From assembly GCF_031085295.1 (NCBI RefSeq), contig NZ_JAVFWO010000002.1:806001-870000 (forward strand): DNA of 64,000 nucleotides, in the 5' to 3' direction. This document shows positions 1-8,922 of the stretch, in pieces. The notes beneath the pieces are model-generated. The model saw only the letters and a program-made list of their open reading frames with translations. It searched no databases and had not been told where the DNA came from. Origin of the DNA: Microbacterium psychrotolerans (lineage in GTDB: Bacteria; Actinomycetota; Actinomycetes; Actinomycetales; Microbacteriaceae). The position numbers were made by a program, and so were the translations under genes. The stretch's first letter is position 1; every line of letters starts with the position of its first letter.

Positions 1-15
1 GTCACCGCTTCGCCG

Positions 16-60
16 ACGGATGCCCCGGCACGATCGCAACGATCGTGCCGGGGCATCCGT
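16..60. terminator. 21-bp perfect hairpin, intergenic terminator
   Basis: Positions 16-36 and 40-60 are perfect reverse complements with a CAA loop at 37-39. The stem carries the word GGATGCC in one arm and GGCATCC in the other. No T-run follows on either side. It most likely ends transcription of a gene lying left of the window; nothing else is visible between it and the promoter at 185. Confidence 0.7.
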
Positions 61-184
61 CATTCTCCGGCGACGGCCGTCACGCGAGGCCAGGGCTCCC
101 CCGCCGCTCACGACGCCCCGTGGATCGGCAGGAATCGTACGCCCTCTGACAGCGCCTCCGGGACCGCCGACCCTGGCCCTGACG

Positions 185-190
185 TAGCGT
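185..190 (+). promoter_or_regulatory. -10 box TAGCGT of the rhodanese gene, leaderless type
   Basis: TAGCGT ends seven bases before the ATG at 198 and no Shine-Dalgarno sequence lies between, so transcription should begin at or one base before the start codon. An in-frame GTG at 189 lies inside this box and is therefore an unlikely start. Confidence 0.55.
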
Positions 191-197
191 GGGACTC

Positions 198-617
198 ATG
201 ACAGACGCGCTCTCGTACTTCTCCGCCAAGCTCGCCCTCGAGACCGATGCCTCCGATGTGTACGCCGCACAGAAGGACGGGGAGCGCTTCGTCCTCGTGG
301 ACGTCCGCGGCGACGAGGCGTGGGCGCAGGGACGCATCCGTGGGGCCATCCACATGCCCTATCGCGAGATCGCGGAACGCGCTCCGCGAGAGATCGACGC
401 CTCGACACCGGTGGTCGTGTACTGCTGGAGCCCCGGCTGCAACGCCGGTGCGAAGGGCGCGCTCGAGTTCGCGCAGCTGGGCTACTCCGTGAAGGAGATG
501 ATCGGCGGATACGAGTACTGGGTCCGTGAAGGCCAGCCGACCGAGAACGACGAGGGCGCGCTCCCCCGCGTCTTCGACTCCCAGGTGATGGTCGTCCGCA
601 CGAAGGTGGGCAGCTGA
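198..617 (+). CDS. rhodanese-like domain protein
   Basis: A single-domain rhodanese of 139 residues. The active-site loop is YCWSPGCNAG with the catalytic cysteine at residue 76, preceded by the substrate-side motif LVDVRGDEAW near residue 35. Family members move sulfane sulfur onto acceptors such as cyanide or thiols, but the Trp-Ser-Pro loop does not reveal the physiological acceptor. There is no signal peptide or membrane segment, so it is cytoplasmic. The ATG at 198 is preferred over GTG 189 because a TAGCGT promoter box covers the latter. The stop codon lies nine bases from the convergent PP2C gene, with no terminator between them. Confidence 0.85.
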   Translation: MTDALSYFSAKLALETDASDVYAAQKDGERFVLVDVRGDEAWAQGRIRGAIHMPYREIAERAPREIDASTPVVVYCWSPGCNAGAKGALEFAQLGYSVKEMIGGYEYWVREGQPTENDEGALPRVFDSQVMVVRTKVGS

Positions 618-626
618 CCCGCGGTT

Positions 627-1436
627 TCAGGCCGACTCGAGCCCTTCCATGTATCGCGTAGCGGCCGATCCGTAGAACGCCGTCTGGGCGAAGACCCCCG
701 CGCTGGCCGGCACGGGATCGACGACGTCGCACACCACGACAGTGACGTTGTCTCGGCTGCCGGCGTCCAGAGCGAGGGTCACGCACGCCTGCGCGGCCGC
801 CTCCGCGTCGTCGATGCCGTTCAGGATCGCCCGGATGTCGTCGTCCGGAACGTAGTCGGTGAGGCCGTCGCTGCACAGCATCCACCGGTCGCCGACGGGC
901 GCGTCGAAGGCCGTCACTACCGCGGCGTCGAGCTCCCCGCCGCTGAGCGACGCGGTGATGAGGTTGCGGCGCGGGTGCGAGGCGGCCTCGGCGATGGAGA
1001 CCAGTCCCTGGTCGACGAGCGCCTGCACGAGCGAGTCGTCGCGGCTCATCTGCGTGAGCTCGCCTGCGCGCAGTCGGTAGGCGCGCGAGTCGCCGGTGTG
1101 TGCGAGCAGCACCCCGCCGTCGCGGTCGACGAAGATTCCTGTGAACGTCGTCGCCATCCCGCTCAGCGACGGATCACGCTCGACGTGGGCGCGGAGATCC
1201 CAGTTGGCCGAACGCACGCTGTCGGCGAGCTGCACCGGCTCGAGGCCGTCCAAGCGGCCCGCCGCGAGGCGATGGACGAAGGTCGCCGAGGCCAGGTCGC
1301 CGGCGGGTCCGCCGCCGACGCCGTCTGCGACTGCCGCACCCCAGGATGCCGTGAACGCGGCATCCTGGTTCGTTGCGCGGTGCGGGCCGATGTCGGACGA
1401 CGCGGCGGCATGCAGACGTACCCGGAGGCCCGTCAT
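627..1436 (-). CDS. PP2C-family protein serine/threonine phosphatase
   Basis: A soluble PP2C catalytic domain of 269 residues and nothing else. The metal-binding and catalytic motifs are in order: NQD near residue 24, VADGVGG, HTGDSRAY, CSDGLTD and GSRDNVTVVV. Enzymes of this family reverse phosphorylation by PASTA-type kinases; candidate partners here are the kinase at 42061 and the phosphoprotein GarA at 59335, although the gene is adjacent to neither. Unlike mycobacterial PstP it has no transmembrane segment or extracellular tail. ATG 1436 is used; a GTG at 1454 would add six residues, and neither start has a clear Shine-Dalgarno. It lies 55 bases downstream of ctaF on the same strand and may share its transcript. 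Confidence 0.88.
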   Translation of the reverse strand: MTGLRVRLHAAASSDIGPHRATNQDAAFTASWGAAVADGVGGGPAGDLASATFVHRLAAGRLDGLEPVQLADSVRSANWDLRAHVERDPSLSGMATTFTGIFVDRDGGVLLAHTGDSRAYRLRAGELTQMSRDDSLVQALVDQGLVSIAEAASHPRRNLITASLSGGELDAAVVTAFDAPVGDRWMLCSDGLTDYVPDDDIRAILNGIDDAEAAAQACVTLALDAGSRDNVTVVVCDVVDPVPASAGVFAQTAFYGSAATRYMEGLESA

Positions 1437-1491
1437 GAACGGGCCGCCGGGCACGTCGTGCTGGAGGTCACGCGGAGCGTCGGCTCGCCGA

Positions 1492-1956
1492 TCAGCGAGC
1501 GAAGTATCCGCGGTAGTACTCGTAGACCCACCCGACGATCGCCACGACGAAGACGCCGATGCCGATGGGCATGAGCCATGCGCCCACCGCCAGGCCGATC
1601 ATGCCGAGCGCTGCCGAGAAGGCGAGCACGATGGGCCACCACGACCACGGGCTGAACTCGCCGAGCTCCGGATCGCCGTCATCGATGTCGGCGGTCAGGA
1701 CGTCCTCGGGCAGCTCGCCGCCCTGGGCGTTGTGCACCCGGCCGATGTAGAACGCGATGAGGGCGCCCATGAGAGCCGTGAACAGTAGCGCGATGCTGCC
1801 GACCCACTCGATCGAGAGGGTGACGGTCTCCCAGTAAGACTGGCCGCCGGTCGCATTGGTGTCCCAGTGCGACAACAGGTTCCACGCCGTGTAGACCACG
1901 GCGACGAGCAGGAAGAAGGCGGACAGCAGCCACCAGAGTCCGGCATTGGTACGCAC
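1492..1956 (-). CDS. ctaF: cytochrome c oxidase subunit 4, actinobacterial CtaF type
   Basis: A 154-residue membrane protein with four predicted helices: two near the N terminus, a hydrophilic acidic connector (around residues 85-100) and two near the C terminus. Length and position directly after ctaD match CtaF, the small fourth subunit of the actinobacterial aa3 oxidase in the bc1-aa3 supercomplex. The start is GTG at 1956, immediately abutting the ctaD stop codon (1957-1959), so the two are translationally coupled. ctaE and the qcr genes are not in this window and normally lie together elsewhere. Confidence 0.9.
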   Translation of the reverse strand: MRTNAGLWWLLSAFFLLVAVVYTAWNLLSHWDTNATGGQSYWETVTLSIEWVGSIALLFTALMGALIAFYIGRVHNAQGGELPEDVLTADIDDGDPELGEFSPWSWWPIVLAFSAALGMIGLAVGAWLMPIGIGVFVVAIVGWVYEYYRGYFAR

Positions 1957-3720
1957 TTACTTCACCTCTCCCTCGGCGAGGTCGGCAACCGGGGCGTCGG
2001 GCGCATCCTTCGCGGGACCGACGCCGACCGGGATACCCGCCTCGGGGTGGTTCAGGTCGAACGCGGGGCGCTCGCTGCGGATGCGCGGGATCGACGTGAA
2101 GTTGTGACGCGGCGGCGGGCACGAGGTGGCCCACTCCAGGGATGCGCCGTAACCCCACGGGTCGTTGACGGTGACGCGCGGCGCCTTGCGCGAGGTGATC
2201 CACACGTTGAAGAGGAACGGGATCATCGAAGCGCCGAGGATGACGGCACCGATCGTCGAGACCTGGTTCTGCCAGGTCCAGCCGTCGGCTTCCGAGTAGT
2301 CCGCGTAGCGGCGCACCATGCCGTCGACGCCCAGCCAGTGCTGGATGAGGAAGGTCATGTGGAAGCCGATGAACAGCATCCAGAAGTGCACGTAGCCGAG
2401 ACGCTCGTTGAGCATGCGGCCGGTCCACTTGGGCCACCAGAAGTAGAAGCCGGCGAACATCGCGAACACGACCGTGCCGAAGACCACGTAGTGGAAGTGC
2501 GCTACGACGAAGTACGAGTCCGACAGCGCGAAGTCCAGCGGCGGCGACGCGAGGATGACGCCGGTGAGACCACCGAAGACGAACGACACCAGGAACCCGA
2601 GCGCGAAGACCATGGGGGTCTCGAAGGTGACGGAGCCTCGCCAGAGGGTGCCGATCCAGTTGAAGATCTTCACGCCGGTCGGCACCGCGATGAGCATGGT
2701 CATCAGGGCGAAGAACGGCAGTAGCACCGCGCCGGTCACGTACATGTGGTGGGCCCACACGGCGACCGAGAGGGCCGCGATCGCGATCGTCGCGTAGACG
2801 AGCGTCTTGTAGCCGAAGATCGGCTTACGGCTGAAGACCGGGAAGATCTCCGACACGATGCCGAAGAACGGCAGCGCGATGATGTACACCTCGGGGTGAC
2901 CGAAGAACCAGAACAGGTGCTGCCACAGCAGCACGCCGCCGTTGGCCGGGTCGTAGATGTGAGCACCGAGCACGCGGTCTGCCGCGGCGGCGAGGATGGC
3001 GGCGGCCAGCACCGGGAATGCCATCAGGACCAGGATGCTCGTGATCAGCGTGTTCCACGAGAAGATCGGCATGCGCCACATGGTCATGCCCGGCGCGCGC
3101 ATCGTGATGATCGTGGTGATGAAGTTCACCGCACCGAGGATCGTGCCGAAACCGCTCATGCCGAGGCCGAGCATCCAGAGGTTTCCTCCCGCGCCCGGCG
3201 AGAAGCTGGCGTTGGCGAGCGGCTGGTAGGCGAACCAGCCGAACGACGCCGCGCCCTGCGGGGTGAGGAAGCCGGCGACGGCGATCGTCGATCCGAAGAG
3301 GAACAGCCAGAAGGCGAATGCGTTCAGACGCGGGAACGCGACGTCCGGCGCACCGATCTGCAGCGGCAGGATCGCATTCGCGAAGCCTGCGAACAGCGGC
3401 GTCGCGAACATCAGCAGCATGATCGTGCCGTGCATCGTGAACAGCTGGTTGTACTGCTCCTTCGTCGGGATGATCTGCATGCCCGGCTCGAAGAGCTCCG
3501 CACGGATGATCAGCGCCATCACTCCGCCGAGGAGGAAGAAGATGACGGACGAGATGAGGTACAGGTAGCCGATCGTCTTGTGGTCGGTGGAGGTGATCCA
3601 CTTGACGATGATGTTGCCCTTCTGCTCGACGCGCGAAGCGCTGAGCAGTGCGGCCTGACGCGGCGGCAGGGTGGTCGGGCGACCCTGCGTCGTCTCCTGG
3701 AGCGGAAGCGTCGTCGCCAT
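1957..3720 (-). CDS. ctaD: cytochrome c oxidase subunit I (aa3 type)
   Basis: The 587-residue catalytic subunit of the terminal oxidase, with twelve predicted membrane helices. Haem a and a3/CuB ligand motifs are present: MHGTIM in helix 2, FGHPEVY with the cross-linked His-Tyr region, WAHHMY with the two CuB histidines, and AHFHYV with the haem histidines. It reduces O2 to water and pumps protons. The start lies two bases after the ctaC stop codon and its own stop abuts ctaF. The C terminus carries a hydrophilic tail of about 40 residues, normal for actinobacterial members. Confidence 0.97.
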   Translation of the reverse strand: MATTLPLQETTQGRPTTLPPRQAALLSASRVEQKGNIIVKWITSTDHKTIGYLYLISSVIFFLLGGVMALIIRAELFEPGMQIIPTKEQYNQLFTMHGTIMLLMFATPLFAGFANAILPLQIGAPDVAFPRLNAFAFWLFLFGSTIAVAGFLTPQGAASFGWFAYQPLANASFSPGAGGNLWMLGLGMSGFGTILGAVNFITTIITMRAPGMTMWRMPIFSWNTLITSILVLMAFPVLAAAILAAAADRVLGAHIYDPANGGVLLWQHLFWFFGHPEVYIIALPFFGIVSEIFPVFSRKPIFGYKTLVYATIAIAALSVAVWAHHMYVTGAVLLPFFALMTMLIAVPTGVKIFNWIGTLWRGSVTFETPMVFALGFLVSFVFGGLTGVILASPPLDFALSDSYFVVAHFHYVVFGTVVFAMFAGFYFWWPKWTGRMLNERLGYVHFWMLFIGFHMTFLIQHWLGVDGMVRRYADYSEADGWTWQNQVSTIGAVILGASMIPFLFNVWITSRKAPRVTVNDPWGYGASLEWATSCPPPRHNFTSIPRIRSERPAFDLNHPEAGIPVGVGPAKDAPDAPVADLAEGEVK

Positions 3721-3722
3721 GA

Positions 3723-4622
3723 TCAGTGGTCTCCCTCTTCGTCTGACGCCTCGCCGGTAGCGCCCGTCCCGGGCTCGTTCTGCAGGCGGTCGTAGGCGTC
3801 GTTGATGTCACCGGTCTGACCGGCTTCGCGCAGCGAGTCGAGGTAGTCCTCGTACTCCTCCGGGCTCACGACATCCACGTTGAACAGCATCATCGAGTGG
3901 TACTCGCCGCACAGCTCGGCGCACTTGCCGGCGTACGTGCCCTCGCGGGTCGGCGTGAACGACCAGTAGTTGTCCTTGCCGATGTACATGTCCTTCTTGT
4001 ACAGGAAGTCGATGATCCAGAAGGAGTGGATGACATCGCGGGACTGCAGCTTGATCTTGACCGTCTCGCCGACCGGCAGCACCAGGGTCGGGAGCTCGCT
4101 GATGACGTCGCCGCGCTCGTCGGTCTGGGCCTGGACGCCCATGGTCCACACGGTGTCGTCGTCGGTCTCGCCGTCGTACTGGAAGTCCCACGACCACTGC
4201 TTGCCGATCGCCGTGATCGACACGTCGGGGTCGTCGTACTGCGTCTCGAGGACCGTCTGGTCGCGCGCCGTGAAGGCGAAGAAGCCGATGACGAGGATGA
4301 GCGGCACGATCGTGTAGAAGATCTCGATCGGCATGTTGTAACGCAGCTGGACGGGCAGCCCCATCTGGCCCTTGCGACGCCGGTAGGCGATCGCGGCCCA
4401 GCCCATGAGACCCCACGTGACGACGCCGACGGCGAGCAGCACGATCCAGGAGTTGACCCAGAGGCCCGCGACCATGTCGGTGCGGTTCGTGGCCGGCTGG
4501 CCGTCTTCGGTGAACCCGGGGAGGAAGCCGTGCAGCTCGGTCGGGGTGCATCCGGCGAGGACTGCTGCCGTTGCGATCCCGAGCGGGAGAACGGCCCAGC
4601 GGATACGGCGTTTCGAAGGCAC
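3723..4622 (-). CDS. ctaC: cytochrome c oxidase subunit II, lipoprotein
   Basis: A 299-residue subunit that takes electrons from cytochrome c through the binuclear CuA centre. A lipobox (LAGC) around residue 25 marks it as a lipoprotein; two membrane helices follow at about 50-75 and 90-115, then the extracellular cupredoxin domain. CuA ligands are visible in [12 protein letters not shown] near residues 234-245, with the upstream His in DVIHSFW. The C-terminal 50 residues are acidic and low in complexity. The start is GTG 4622, with GAAAGG upstream. It is the first gene of the ctaC-ctaD-ctaF operon; a TAGACT box at 4658-4663 fits its promoter. Confidence 0.96.
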   Translation of the reverse strand: MPSKRRIRWAVLPLGIATAAVLAGCTPTELHGFLPGFTEDGQPATNRTDMVAGLWVNSWIVLLAVGVVTWGLMGWAAIAYRRRKGQMGLPVQLRYNMPIEIFYTIVPLILVIGFFAFTARDQTVLETQYDDPDVSITAIGKQWSWDFQYDGETDDDTVWTMGVQAQTDERGDVISELPTLVLPVGETVKIKLQSRDVIHSFWIIDFLYKKDMYIGKDNYWSFTPTREGTYAGKCAELCGEYHSMMLFNVDVVSPEEYEDYLDSLREAGQTGDINDAYDRLQNEPGTGATGEASDEEGDH

Positions 4623-4657
4623 GGTGCACCTTTCCGATCACGAACAGGACTCCCGCC

Positions 4658-4663
4658 AGTCTA
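4658..4663 (-). promoter_or_regulatory. -10 box TAGACT upstream of ctaC
   Basis: Minus-strand TAGACT about 35 bases before the GTG start of ctaC, giving a leader of roughly 29 bases that contains a Shine-Dalgarno (GAAAGG). No good -35 hexamer is visible. Confidence 0.4.
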
Positions 4664-4721
4664 GGGCAAGCGTCCAGGGGATTCAGGCCATCCGCCCAGG
4701 TTGGATCGTGTCCCAGGGATC

Positions 4722-4770
4722 AAAAAAGGCGGGCCCGGGCGCCATTCGAAGCGCACCGGACCCGCCGGAA
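4722..4770 (-). terminator. rho-independent terminator downstream of the Fe-S carrier gene
   Basis: On the minus strand a GC-rich stem (GGCGGG with mismatched CCGG and GCGC segments, pairing with GGCGCCCGGGCCCGCC) is followed by TTTTTT. It sits about 20 bases after the stop codon at 4792 and separates this gene from ctaC. Confidence 0.85.
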
Positions 4771-4791
4771 AAGTGTCGGATCCGAGACCGA

Positions 4792-5157
4792 TCAGTGGAA
4801 GCTGTCGCCGCAGGCGCAGGAGCCCGCTGCGTTGGGGTTGTCGATGGTGAACCCCTGCTCCGAGATGGTGTCCTTGAAGTCGATCGTGGCGCCGTCGAGG
4901 TACGGGACGCTCATGTCGTCGATGATGACTTCGACGCCGTCGAAGTCGACGGTCTTGTCGCCGTCGAGGTAGCGCTCGTCGAAGTACAGCTGGTAGATCA
5001 GGCCGCTGCAGCCACCGGGCTGCACGGCGACGCGCAGGCGCAGGTCGTCGCGACCCTCCTGCTCGAGCAGGTTCTTGACCTTGCCGGCGGCGGCGTCGGT
5101 CAGCAGCACGCCATGCTCGCGGGCGGTCTGCTCGGTCGTCAGTGCGGTGTCGGTCAT
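4792..5157 (-). CDS. erpA: A-type iron-sulfur cluster carrier (HesB/ErpA family)
   Basis: A 121-residue A-type carrier that receives Fe-S clusters from the SUF scaffold and passes them to apoproteins. The three conserved cysteines are present: one in PGGCSGLIYQ, and the CxC pair in SCACGDSFH at the extreme C terminus. The ATG at 5157 has GGAGTG upstream; longer in-frame starts are unnecessary. It is a single-gene unit with its own terminator. ErpA rather than IscA or SufA is inferred from the actinobacterial context next to the cytochrome oxidase genes; family membership is certain. Confidence 0.9.
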   Translation of the reverse strand: MTDTALTTEQTAREHGVLLTDAAAGKVKNLLEQEGRDDLRLRVAVQPGGCSGLIYQLYFDERYLDGDKTVDFDGVEVIIDDMSVPYLDGATIDFKDTISEQGFTIDNPNAAGSCACGDSFH

Positions 5158-5244
5158 GGCACTCCTCCGGAAGGGCCGCCCTGATCGATCTTCCACTGCG
5201 GGCGGCGGGATGCGTCGATTCTACGCGGCCCGGCAGGGAGGAGG

Positions 5245-5278
5245 CTCCGAGATCGGCGTGTCCACGCCGATCTCGGAG
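5245..5278 (-). terminator. 16-bp hairpin terminator after the M20 peptidase gene
   Basis: 5245-5260 pairs perfectly with 5263-5278, starting six bases past the stop codon at 5284. No T-tract follows, as is common for high-GC actinobacterial terminators. Confidence 0.65.
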
Positions 5279-5283
5279 ACGGC

Positions 5284-6684
5284 CTACGCCTGCGAGGTGC
5301 GCGCGTCGAGCTTCTCGAGCAGCAGCGCCTCGGCCAGGACGGCGTTGCGGAAGGTCTCGAGGTGCAGCGATTCGTTCGGGCTGTGCGCCTTGGCGTGGGG
5401 GTCCTCGACGCCCGTCACCAGGATCTGGGCGCCCGGGAACTCCCGCACCAGGTCGGCGATGAAGGGGATCGACCCGCCGACGCCGATGTCGACCGACTCG
5501 ACGCCGTAGCCCTCGCGCAGGGCCTCCCGCGCGGCCTCGACGGCCCAGCCCGAGGTGTCCACGAGGAACGCGTCGCCGAAGTCCTGGTCGCTGAACTCGA
5601 GCCGCGCCCCGAACGGGGCGTGCGCGCGCAGGTGCGCTTCGATGGCGGCATATGCGTCGCGTGCGCTCTGACCGGGGGCGATGCGCGCGCTGATGACCAC
5701 GGCGATCTCGGGGCTCAGCGTGTTCGACGCGTTGACCACGGTAGGAGCGTCGATGCCGGTCACGGTGATGGACGGCTTGTTCCAGATGCGGCTGAGGATC
5801 GTGCCGCGTCCGACAGGCGAGACGCCCTGCGGAAGCCCGGCCTCGTCGCGCAGGGTCTCCTCGCTGTACGGCGGGGTGTCGGCATCCCGCTCCGTGAGGC
5901 CGGCCACCGCGACTGCTCCGTCGTCGTCCCACAGTGTCGCGAGCAGCTTGACCGTTGCCATCATGGCGTCGGGCACCGCTCCCCCGAACATGCCGGAGTG
6001 CGACGCGTGCTCGAGCGTGCGCACCCGCAGCGTGAAGCGGGTGTTGCCGCGCAGCGACACGGTCAGGGCGGGCGTCTTGGCATCCCAGTTGCCCGAGTCC
6101 GCGACGACGATCACATCGGCGCGGAGGGCGTCCGCATTGTCGGAGAGGAACTGCGCGAACGAGCGCGATCCCGCCTCCTCCTCGCCCTCGAAGAACAGCG
6201 CGACACCGAGGTCGAAGTCGTCGCCGAGGGCCTCCTTGAGCGCGCGGAGCGCGGCGAGGTGGGCCATGATGCCGGCTTTGTCGTCGGCGGCGCCGCGGCC
6301 GTACAGGCGGCCGCCGCGGACGGTCGGCTCGAACGGCGACGACTCCCACAGCAATTCGTCGCCGACGGGCTGCACGTCGTGGTGCGCGTACAGCAGGATC
6401 GTCGGGCGACCGTTGCGCGCGGCGCGCGTGGCCACGACTGCAGGGCTGCCCTGCTCCCCCGTGCCGGGGATGACGGCCGAGCGGATCTCGACGGTCTCGA
6501 ACAGTCCGGTGTCGCGCACCAGCCCGGCGACCGCCTCGGCGCTGCGCTGCACCTCTGCGGGGTCGAACCCGGGGAATGCGACGGACGGGATGCGCACCAG
6601 CGTCCCGAGATCGGCCAGGGCGGAAGGAATGCCGGATGCCGCGGCTTCGCGCACAGCATCCTGTCGGGAGAGGTCAGAGGTCAT
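5284..6684 (-). CDS. M20 family dipeptidase / metallopeptidase
   Basis: A 466-residue di-zinc M20 peptidase. The metal ligands and catalytic residues are visible: YAHHDVQP (first His), GRGAADDKAG (bridging Asp), FEGEEEAGS (catalytic and ligand Glu pair), ADSGNWD, and a His in the C-terminal ESLHLETFR. A dimerisation lid domain occupies the middle third. It is likely a cytoplasmic dipeptidase or aminoacyl-peptidase; substrate cannot be read from the sequence. The start at ATG 6684 is supported by a minus-strand TAAGAT box seven bases upstream, which would give a leaderless message. The gene is divergent from the DUF3043 gene. Confidence 0.88.
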   Translation of the reverse strand: MTSDLSRQDAVREAAASGIPSALADLGTLVRIPSVAFPGFDPAEVQRSAEAVAGLVRDTGLFETVEIRSAVIPGTGEQGSPAVVATRAARNGRPTILLYAHHDVQPVGDELLWESSPFEPTVRGGRLYGRGAADDKAGIMAHLAALRALKEALGDDFDLGVALFFEGEEEAGSRSFAQFLSDNADALRADVIVVADSGNWDAKTPALTVSLRGNTRFTLRVRTLEHASHSGMFGGAVPDAMMATVKLLATLWDDDGAVAVAGLTERDADTPPYSEETLRDEAGLPQGVSPVGRGTILSRIWNKPSITVTGIDAPTVVNASNTLSPEIAVVISARIAPGQSARDAYAAIEAHLRAHAPFGARLEFSDQDFGDAFLVDTSGWAVEAAREALREGYGVESVDIGVGGSIPFIADLVREFPGAQILVTGVEDPHAKAHSPNESLHLETFRNAVLAEALLLEKLDARTSQA

Positions 6685-6691
6685 GCGGGTA

Positions 6692-6697
6692 ATCTTA
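6692..6697 (-). promoter_or_regulatory. -10 box TAAGAT of the M20 peptidase gene, leaderless type
   Basis: Minus-strand TAAGAT ends seven bases before ATG 6684, with no Shine-Dalgarno between. It lies in the short divergent interval shared with the DUF3043 gene. Confidence 0.45.
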
Positions 6698-6731
6698 AGT
6701 GCACCCCTACTCCGTACATCGAGGATCATCC

Positions 6732-7328
6732 GTGGCCAAGACACCTGCAGCACCTTCGTCCAACGACGCACCGTCGGAGGGCACCGCGCTGAACGGCGTC
6801 CCCCTCGGCGGTCCTTCGCCCAAGGGACGCCCCACTCCTTCCCGCGCCGAGCAGGAGGCCGCGCGCAAGCGGCCCCTCGTCGCCGACACGAAGGAGGCGA
6901 GGGCTCGCGCGAAGGCCGACCTCGCCACGCAGCGCGAGAAGGCCCGCATCGGCATGGCCAACGGCGACCAGCGCTACCTGCCCGCTCGGGACCAGGGCCC
7001 CCAGCGCAAGTTCGTGCGCGACTGGGTCGACGCCGGCTGGCACCTCGGCGAGGCGGTCATGCCCGCGATGGTGCTCGTGATCCTGGCGACGTTCCTTCCC
7101 ATCCCGGCGCTGCAGTACTACGCGTTCGTCGGCCTCTGGATCTTCATCTTCTTCGTCGTCGGCGACATGGTGATCACGTCGATCACCATCAAGCGCGCGG
7201 TCAAGAAGAAGTTCGGCGAGGGCAAGGTCGAGAAGGGCCTCGGCTGGTACGCCGCGATGCGGACGGTGCAGATGCGGTTCCTGCGGCTGCCGAAGCCTCA
7301 GGTCAAGCGCGGCCAGAAGCCGGCGTGA
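6732..7328 (+). CDS. DUF3043 domain membrane protein
   Basis: A 198-residue protein: a hydrophilic N-terminal half rich in Lys, Arg, Ala and Glu, then two hydrophobic helices around residues 108-152, and a basic C-terminal tail. This matches DUF3043, an actinobacterial family of unknown function usually encoded near pyrD or the oxidase genes, as here. GTG 6732 gives a normal family N terminus (VAKTPAAPSS); an upstream ATG at 6699 would lie in the promoter region shared with the divergent peptidase gene. It converges with pyrD, 27 bases away. Confidence 0.8.
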   Translation: MAKTPAAPSSNDAPSEGTALNGVPLGGPSPKGRPTPSRAEQEAARKRPLVADTKEARARAKADLATQREKARIGMANGDQRYLPARDQGPQRKFVRDWVDAGWHLGEAVMPAMVLVILATFLPIPALQYYAFVGLWIFIFFVVGDMVITSITIKRAVKKKFGEGKVEKGLGWYAAMRTVQMRFLRLPKPQVKRGQKPA

Positions 7329-7355
7329 TCACTGCGCGCCCGGGGCCGCAGGGCC

Positions 7356-8381
7356 TCAGCGGCGCTTCGCCAGCCCGCGGTTGATCTGCCGGGCCCACAG
7401 CGGCCCGCGGTACAGGAAGGCCGTGTAGCCCTGCACGAGCGTGGCGCCGGCATCCAGCCGCTCCTGCACGTCGGCGGCGGTATCGACCCCGCCGACCGAG
7501 ATCACCGCGAAGTCGGCGGGCACGGTCTCCCGCAGCAGCCGCAGCACCTCGAGCGCGCGCGGCTTCAGCGGCGCCCCCGACAGACCGCCGTCCCCGGCCG
7601 CGGCGATCGTGGCCGGGTCGGTGGCGAGGCCCTCGCGCGAGATGGTCGTGTTGGTCGCGATGATGCCCGCGAGCCCCGCATCGACGGCGAGCTGCGCGAT
7701 CGCGACGATCTCGTCGTCGGACAGGTCCGGTGCGATCTTCACCAGCAACGGCGCCACGCCTGCCGCGGCACGCACGGCGTCCAGCAGCGGGCGCAGCGTC
7801 TCGACCGCCTGCAGGCCGCGCAGACCGGGCGTGTTCGGCGACGAGACGTTGACCACGAGGTAGTCGGCCAACGGCGCCAGCAGGGTTGCGCTGCGCACAT
7901 AGTCGGCCGTCGCATCGGCGACGTCGACGACCCGGCTCTTGCCGATGTTGACGCCCAGCACCGCACGGCGTGAGCGCTTGCGCAGCCGCCGCAGGCGTGC
8001 CGCCGCCGCTTCCGCGCCGTGGTTGTTGAAACCCATGCGGTTCACGACGGCGCGATCCGGGATGAGCCGGAAGAGTCTCGGTCGCGGATTGCCGTCCTGC
8101 GGGATCGCGGTCACCGTGCCGACCTCGACGTGGCCGAAGCCCAGCGCGTGGAGGCCCGCGGCGCCCGTGACGTCTTTGTCGAACCCCGCGGCGACACCGA
8201 ACGGCGACTCGAACCCGAGCCCCAGAGCCGTGGTCGCAAGCTGCGGCGCCGGACGCGTGATCGCTCGCGTCACCCACGAGAAGGGGGGTACCCCCAGCAG
8301 TCGGATCACGACCATCGCGCTGTGGTGGGCGGACTCGGGATCCATGCGCGACAGCACGGTGCGGAAGAGGAGGGGATACAT
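7356..8381 (-). CDS. pyrD: dihydroorotate dehydrogenase (quinone), class 2
   Basis: A 341-residue class 2 enzyme that oxidises dihydroorotate to orotate in pyrimidine synthesis, passing electrons through FMN to the quinone pool at the membrane. The N-terminal extension of about 40 residues forms the quinone tunnel. The active-site base is serine in [14 protein letters not shown] near residue 178, as expected for class 2. FMN-binding segments follow: [18 protein letters not shown] and [12 protein letters not shown]. The ATG at 8381 is directly preceded by AGGAGGG with no spacer, so a leaderless start from TAGCCT (8389-8394) is more plausible than Shine-Dalgarno initiation. The start lies 18 bases past the nrdR stop. 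Confidence 0.95.
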   Translation of the reverse strand: MYPLLFRTVLSRMDPESAHHSAMVVIRLLGVPPFSWVTRAITRPAPQLATTALGLGFESPFGVAAGFDKDVTGAAGLHALGFGHVEVGTVTAIPQDGNPRPRLFRLIPDRAVVNRMGFNNHGAEAAAARLRRLRKRSRRAVLGVNIGKSRVVDVADATADYVRSATLLAPLADYLVVNVSSPNTPGLRGLQAVETLRPLLDAVRAAAGVAPLLVKIAPDLSDDEIVAIAQLAVDAGLAGIIATNTTISREGLATDPATIAAAGDGGLSGAPLKPRALEVLRLLRETVPADFAVISVGGVDTAADVQERLDAGATLVQGYTAFLYRGPLWARQINRGLAKRR

Positions 8382-8399
8382 CCCTCCTAGGCTATCCGG

Positions 8400-8891
8400 T
8401 CACTCCCCCGCGGCCGCCGCACCGTCATCGGGTGCGGGCACGCGTCCGTGGTCCACTCGCAGCTGCTCGATCGCGGCCTCGAAGTCCTCGAGTGAGTCGA
8501 AGGCCTGGTAGACGCTCGCGAACCGCAGGTAGGCGACCTCGTCGAGGTCGCGCAGCGGCCCGAGGATCGCCAGCCCGATCTCGTTGGCGTCGAGCTGCGA
8601 GGCGCCGGTCTGGCGGATGCTCTCCTCCACCGTCTGCGCGAGCACCGCGAGATCGGCATCCGTCACGGGGCGGCCCTGGCATGCTTTTCTTACGCCGGAC
8701 ATGACCTTCTCGCGGCTGAACGGCTCGATCACGCCGGAGCGCTTGATGACGTTGAGGCTGGCGGTCTCGATCGTCGTGAAGCGGCCGCCGCACTGAGGGC
8801 ACTGACGACGGCGACGGATGCTGAGACCGTCGTCGCTGGTGCGCGAGTCGATGACGCGCGAATCGGCGTGGCGGCAGAACGGGCAGTGCAT
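8400..8891 (-). CDS. nrdR: transcriptional repressor NrdR
   Basis: A 163-residue regulator of ribonucleotide reductase genes. It begins with a zinc ribbon ([11 protein letters not shown], then CPQCGGRF) followed by an ATP-cone domain from about residue 46 that senses ATP/dATP. It represses nrd operons by binding paired NrdR boxes when dATP is high; no such boxes are seen nearby, so its targets are elsewhere. A minus-strand TAGGCT (8901-8906) nine bases before the ATG suggests a very short leader. The last 15 residues are an alanine-rich tail. It is followed closely by pyrD. Confidence 0.95.
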   Translation of the reverse strand: MHCPFCRHADSRVIDSRTSDDGLSIRRRRQCPQCGGRFTTIETASLNVIKRSGVIEPFSREKVMSGVRKACQGRPVTDADLAVLAQTVEESIRQTGASQLDANEIGLAILGPLRDLDEVAYLRFASVYQAFDSLEDFEAAIEQLRVDHGRVPAPDDGAAAAGE

Positions 8892-8922
8892 GGCAGAGAC
8901 AGCCTACGCCGGGAATCCGGTC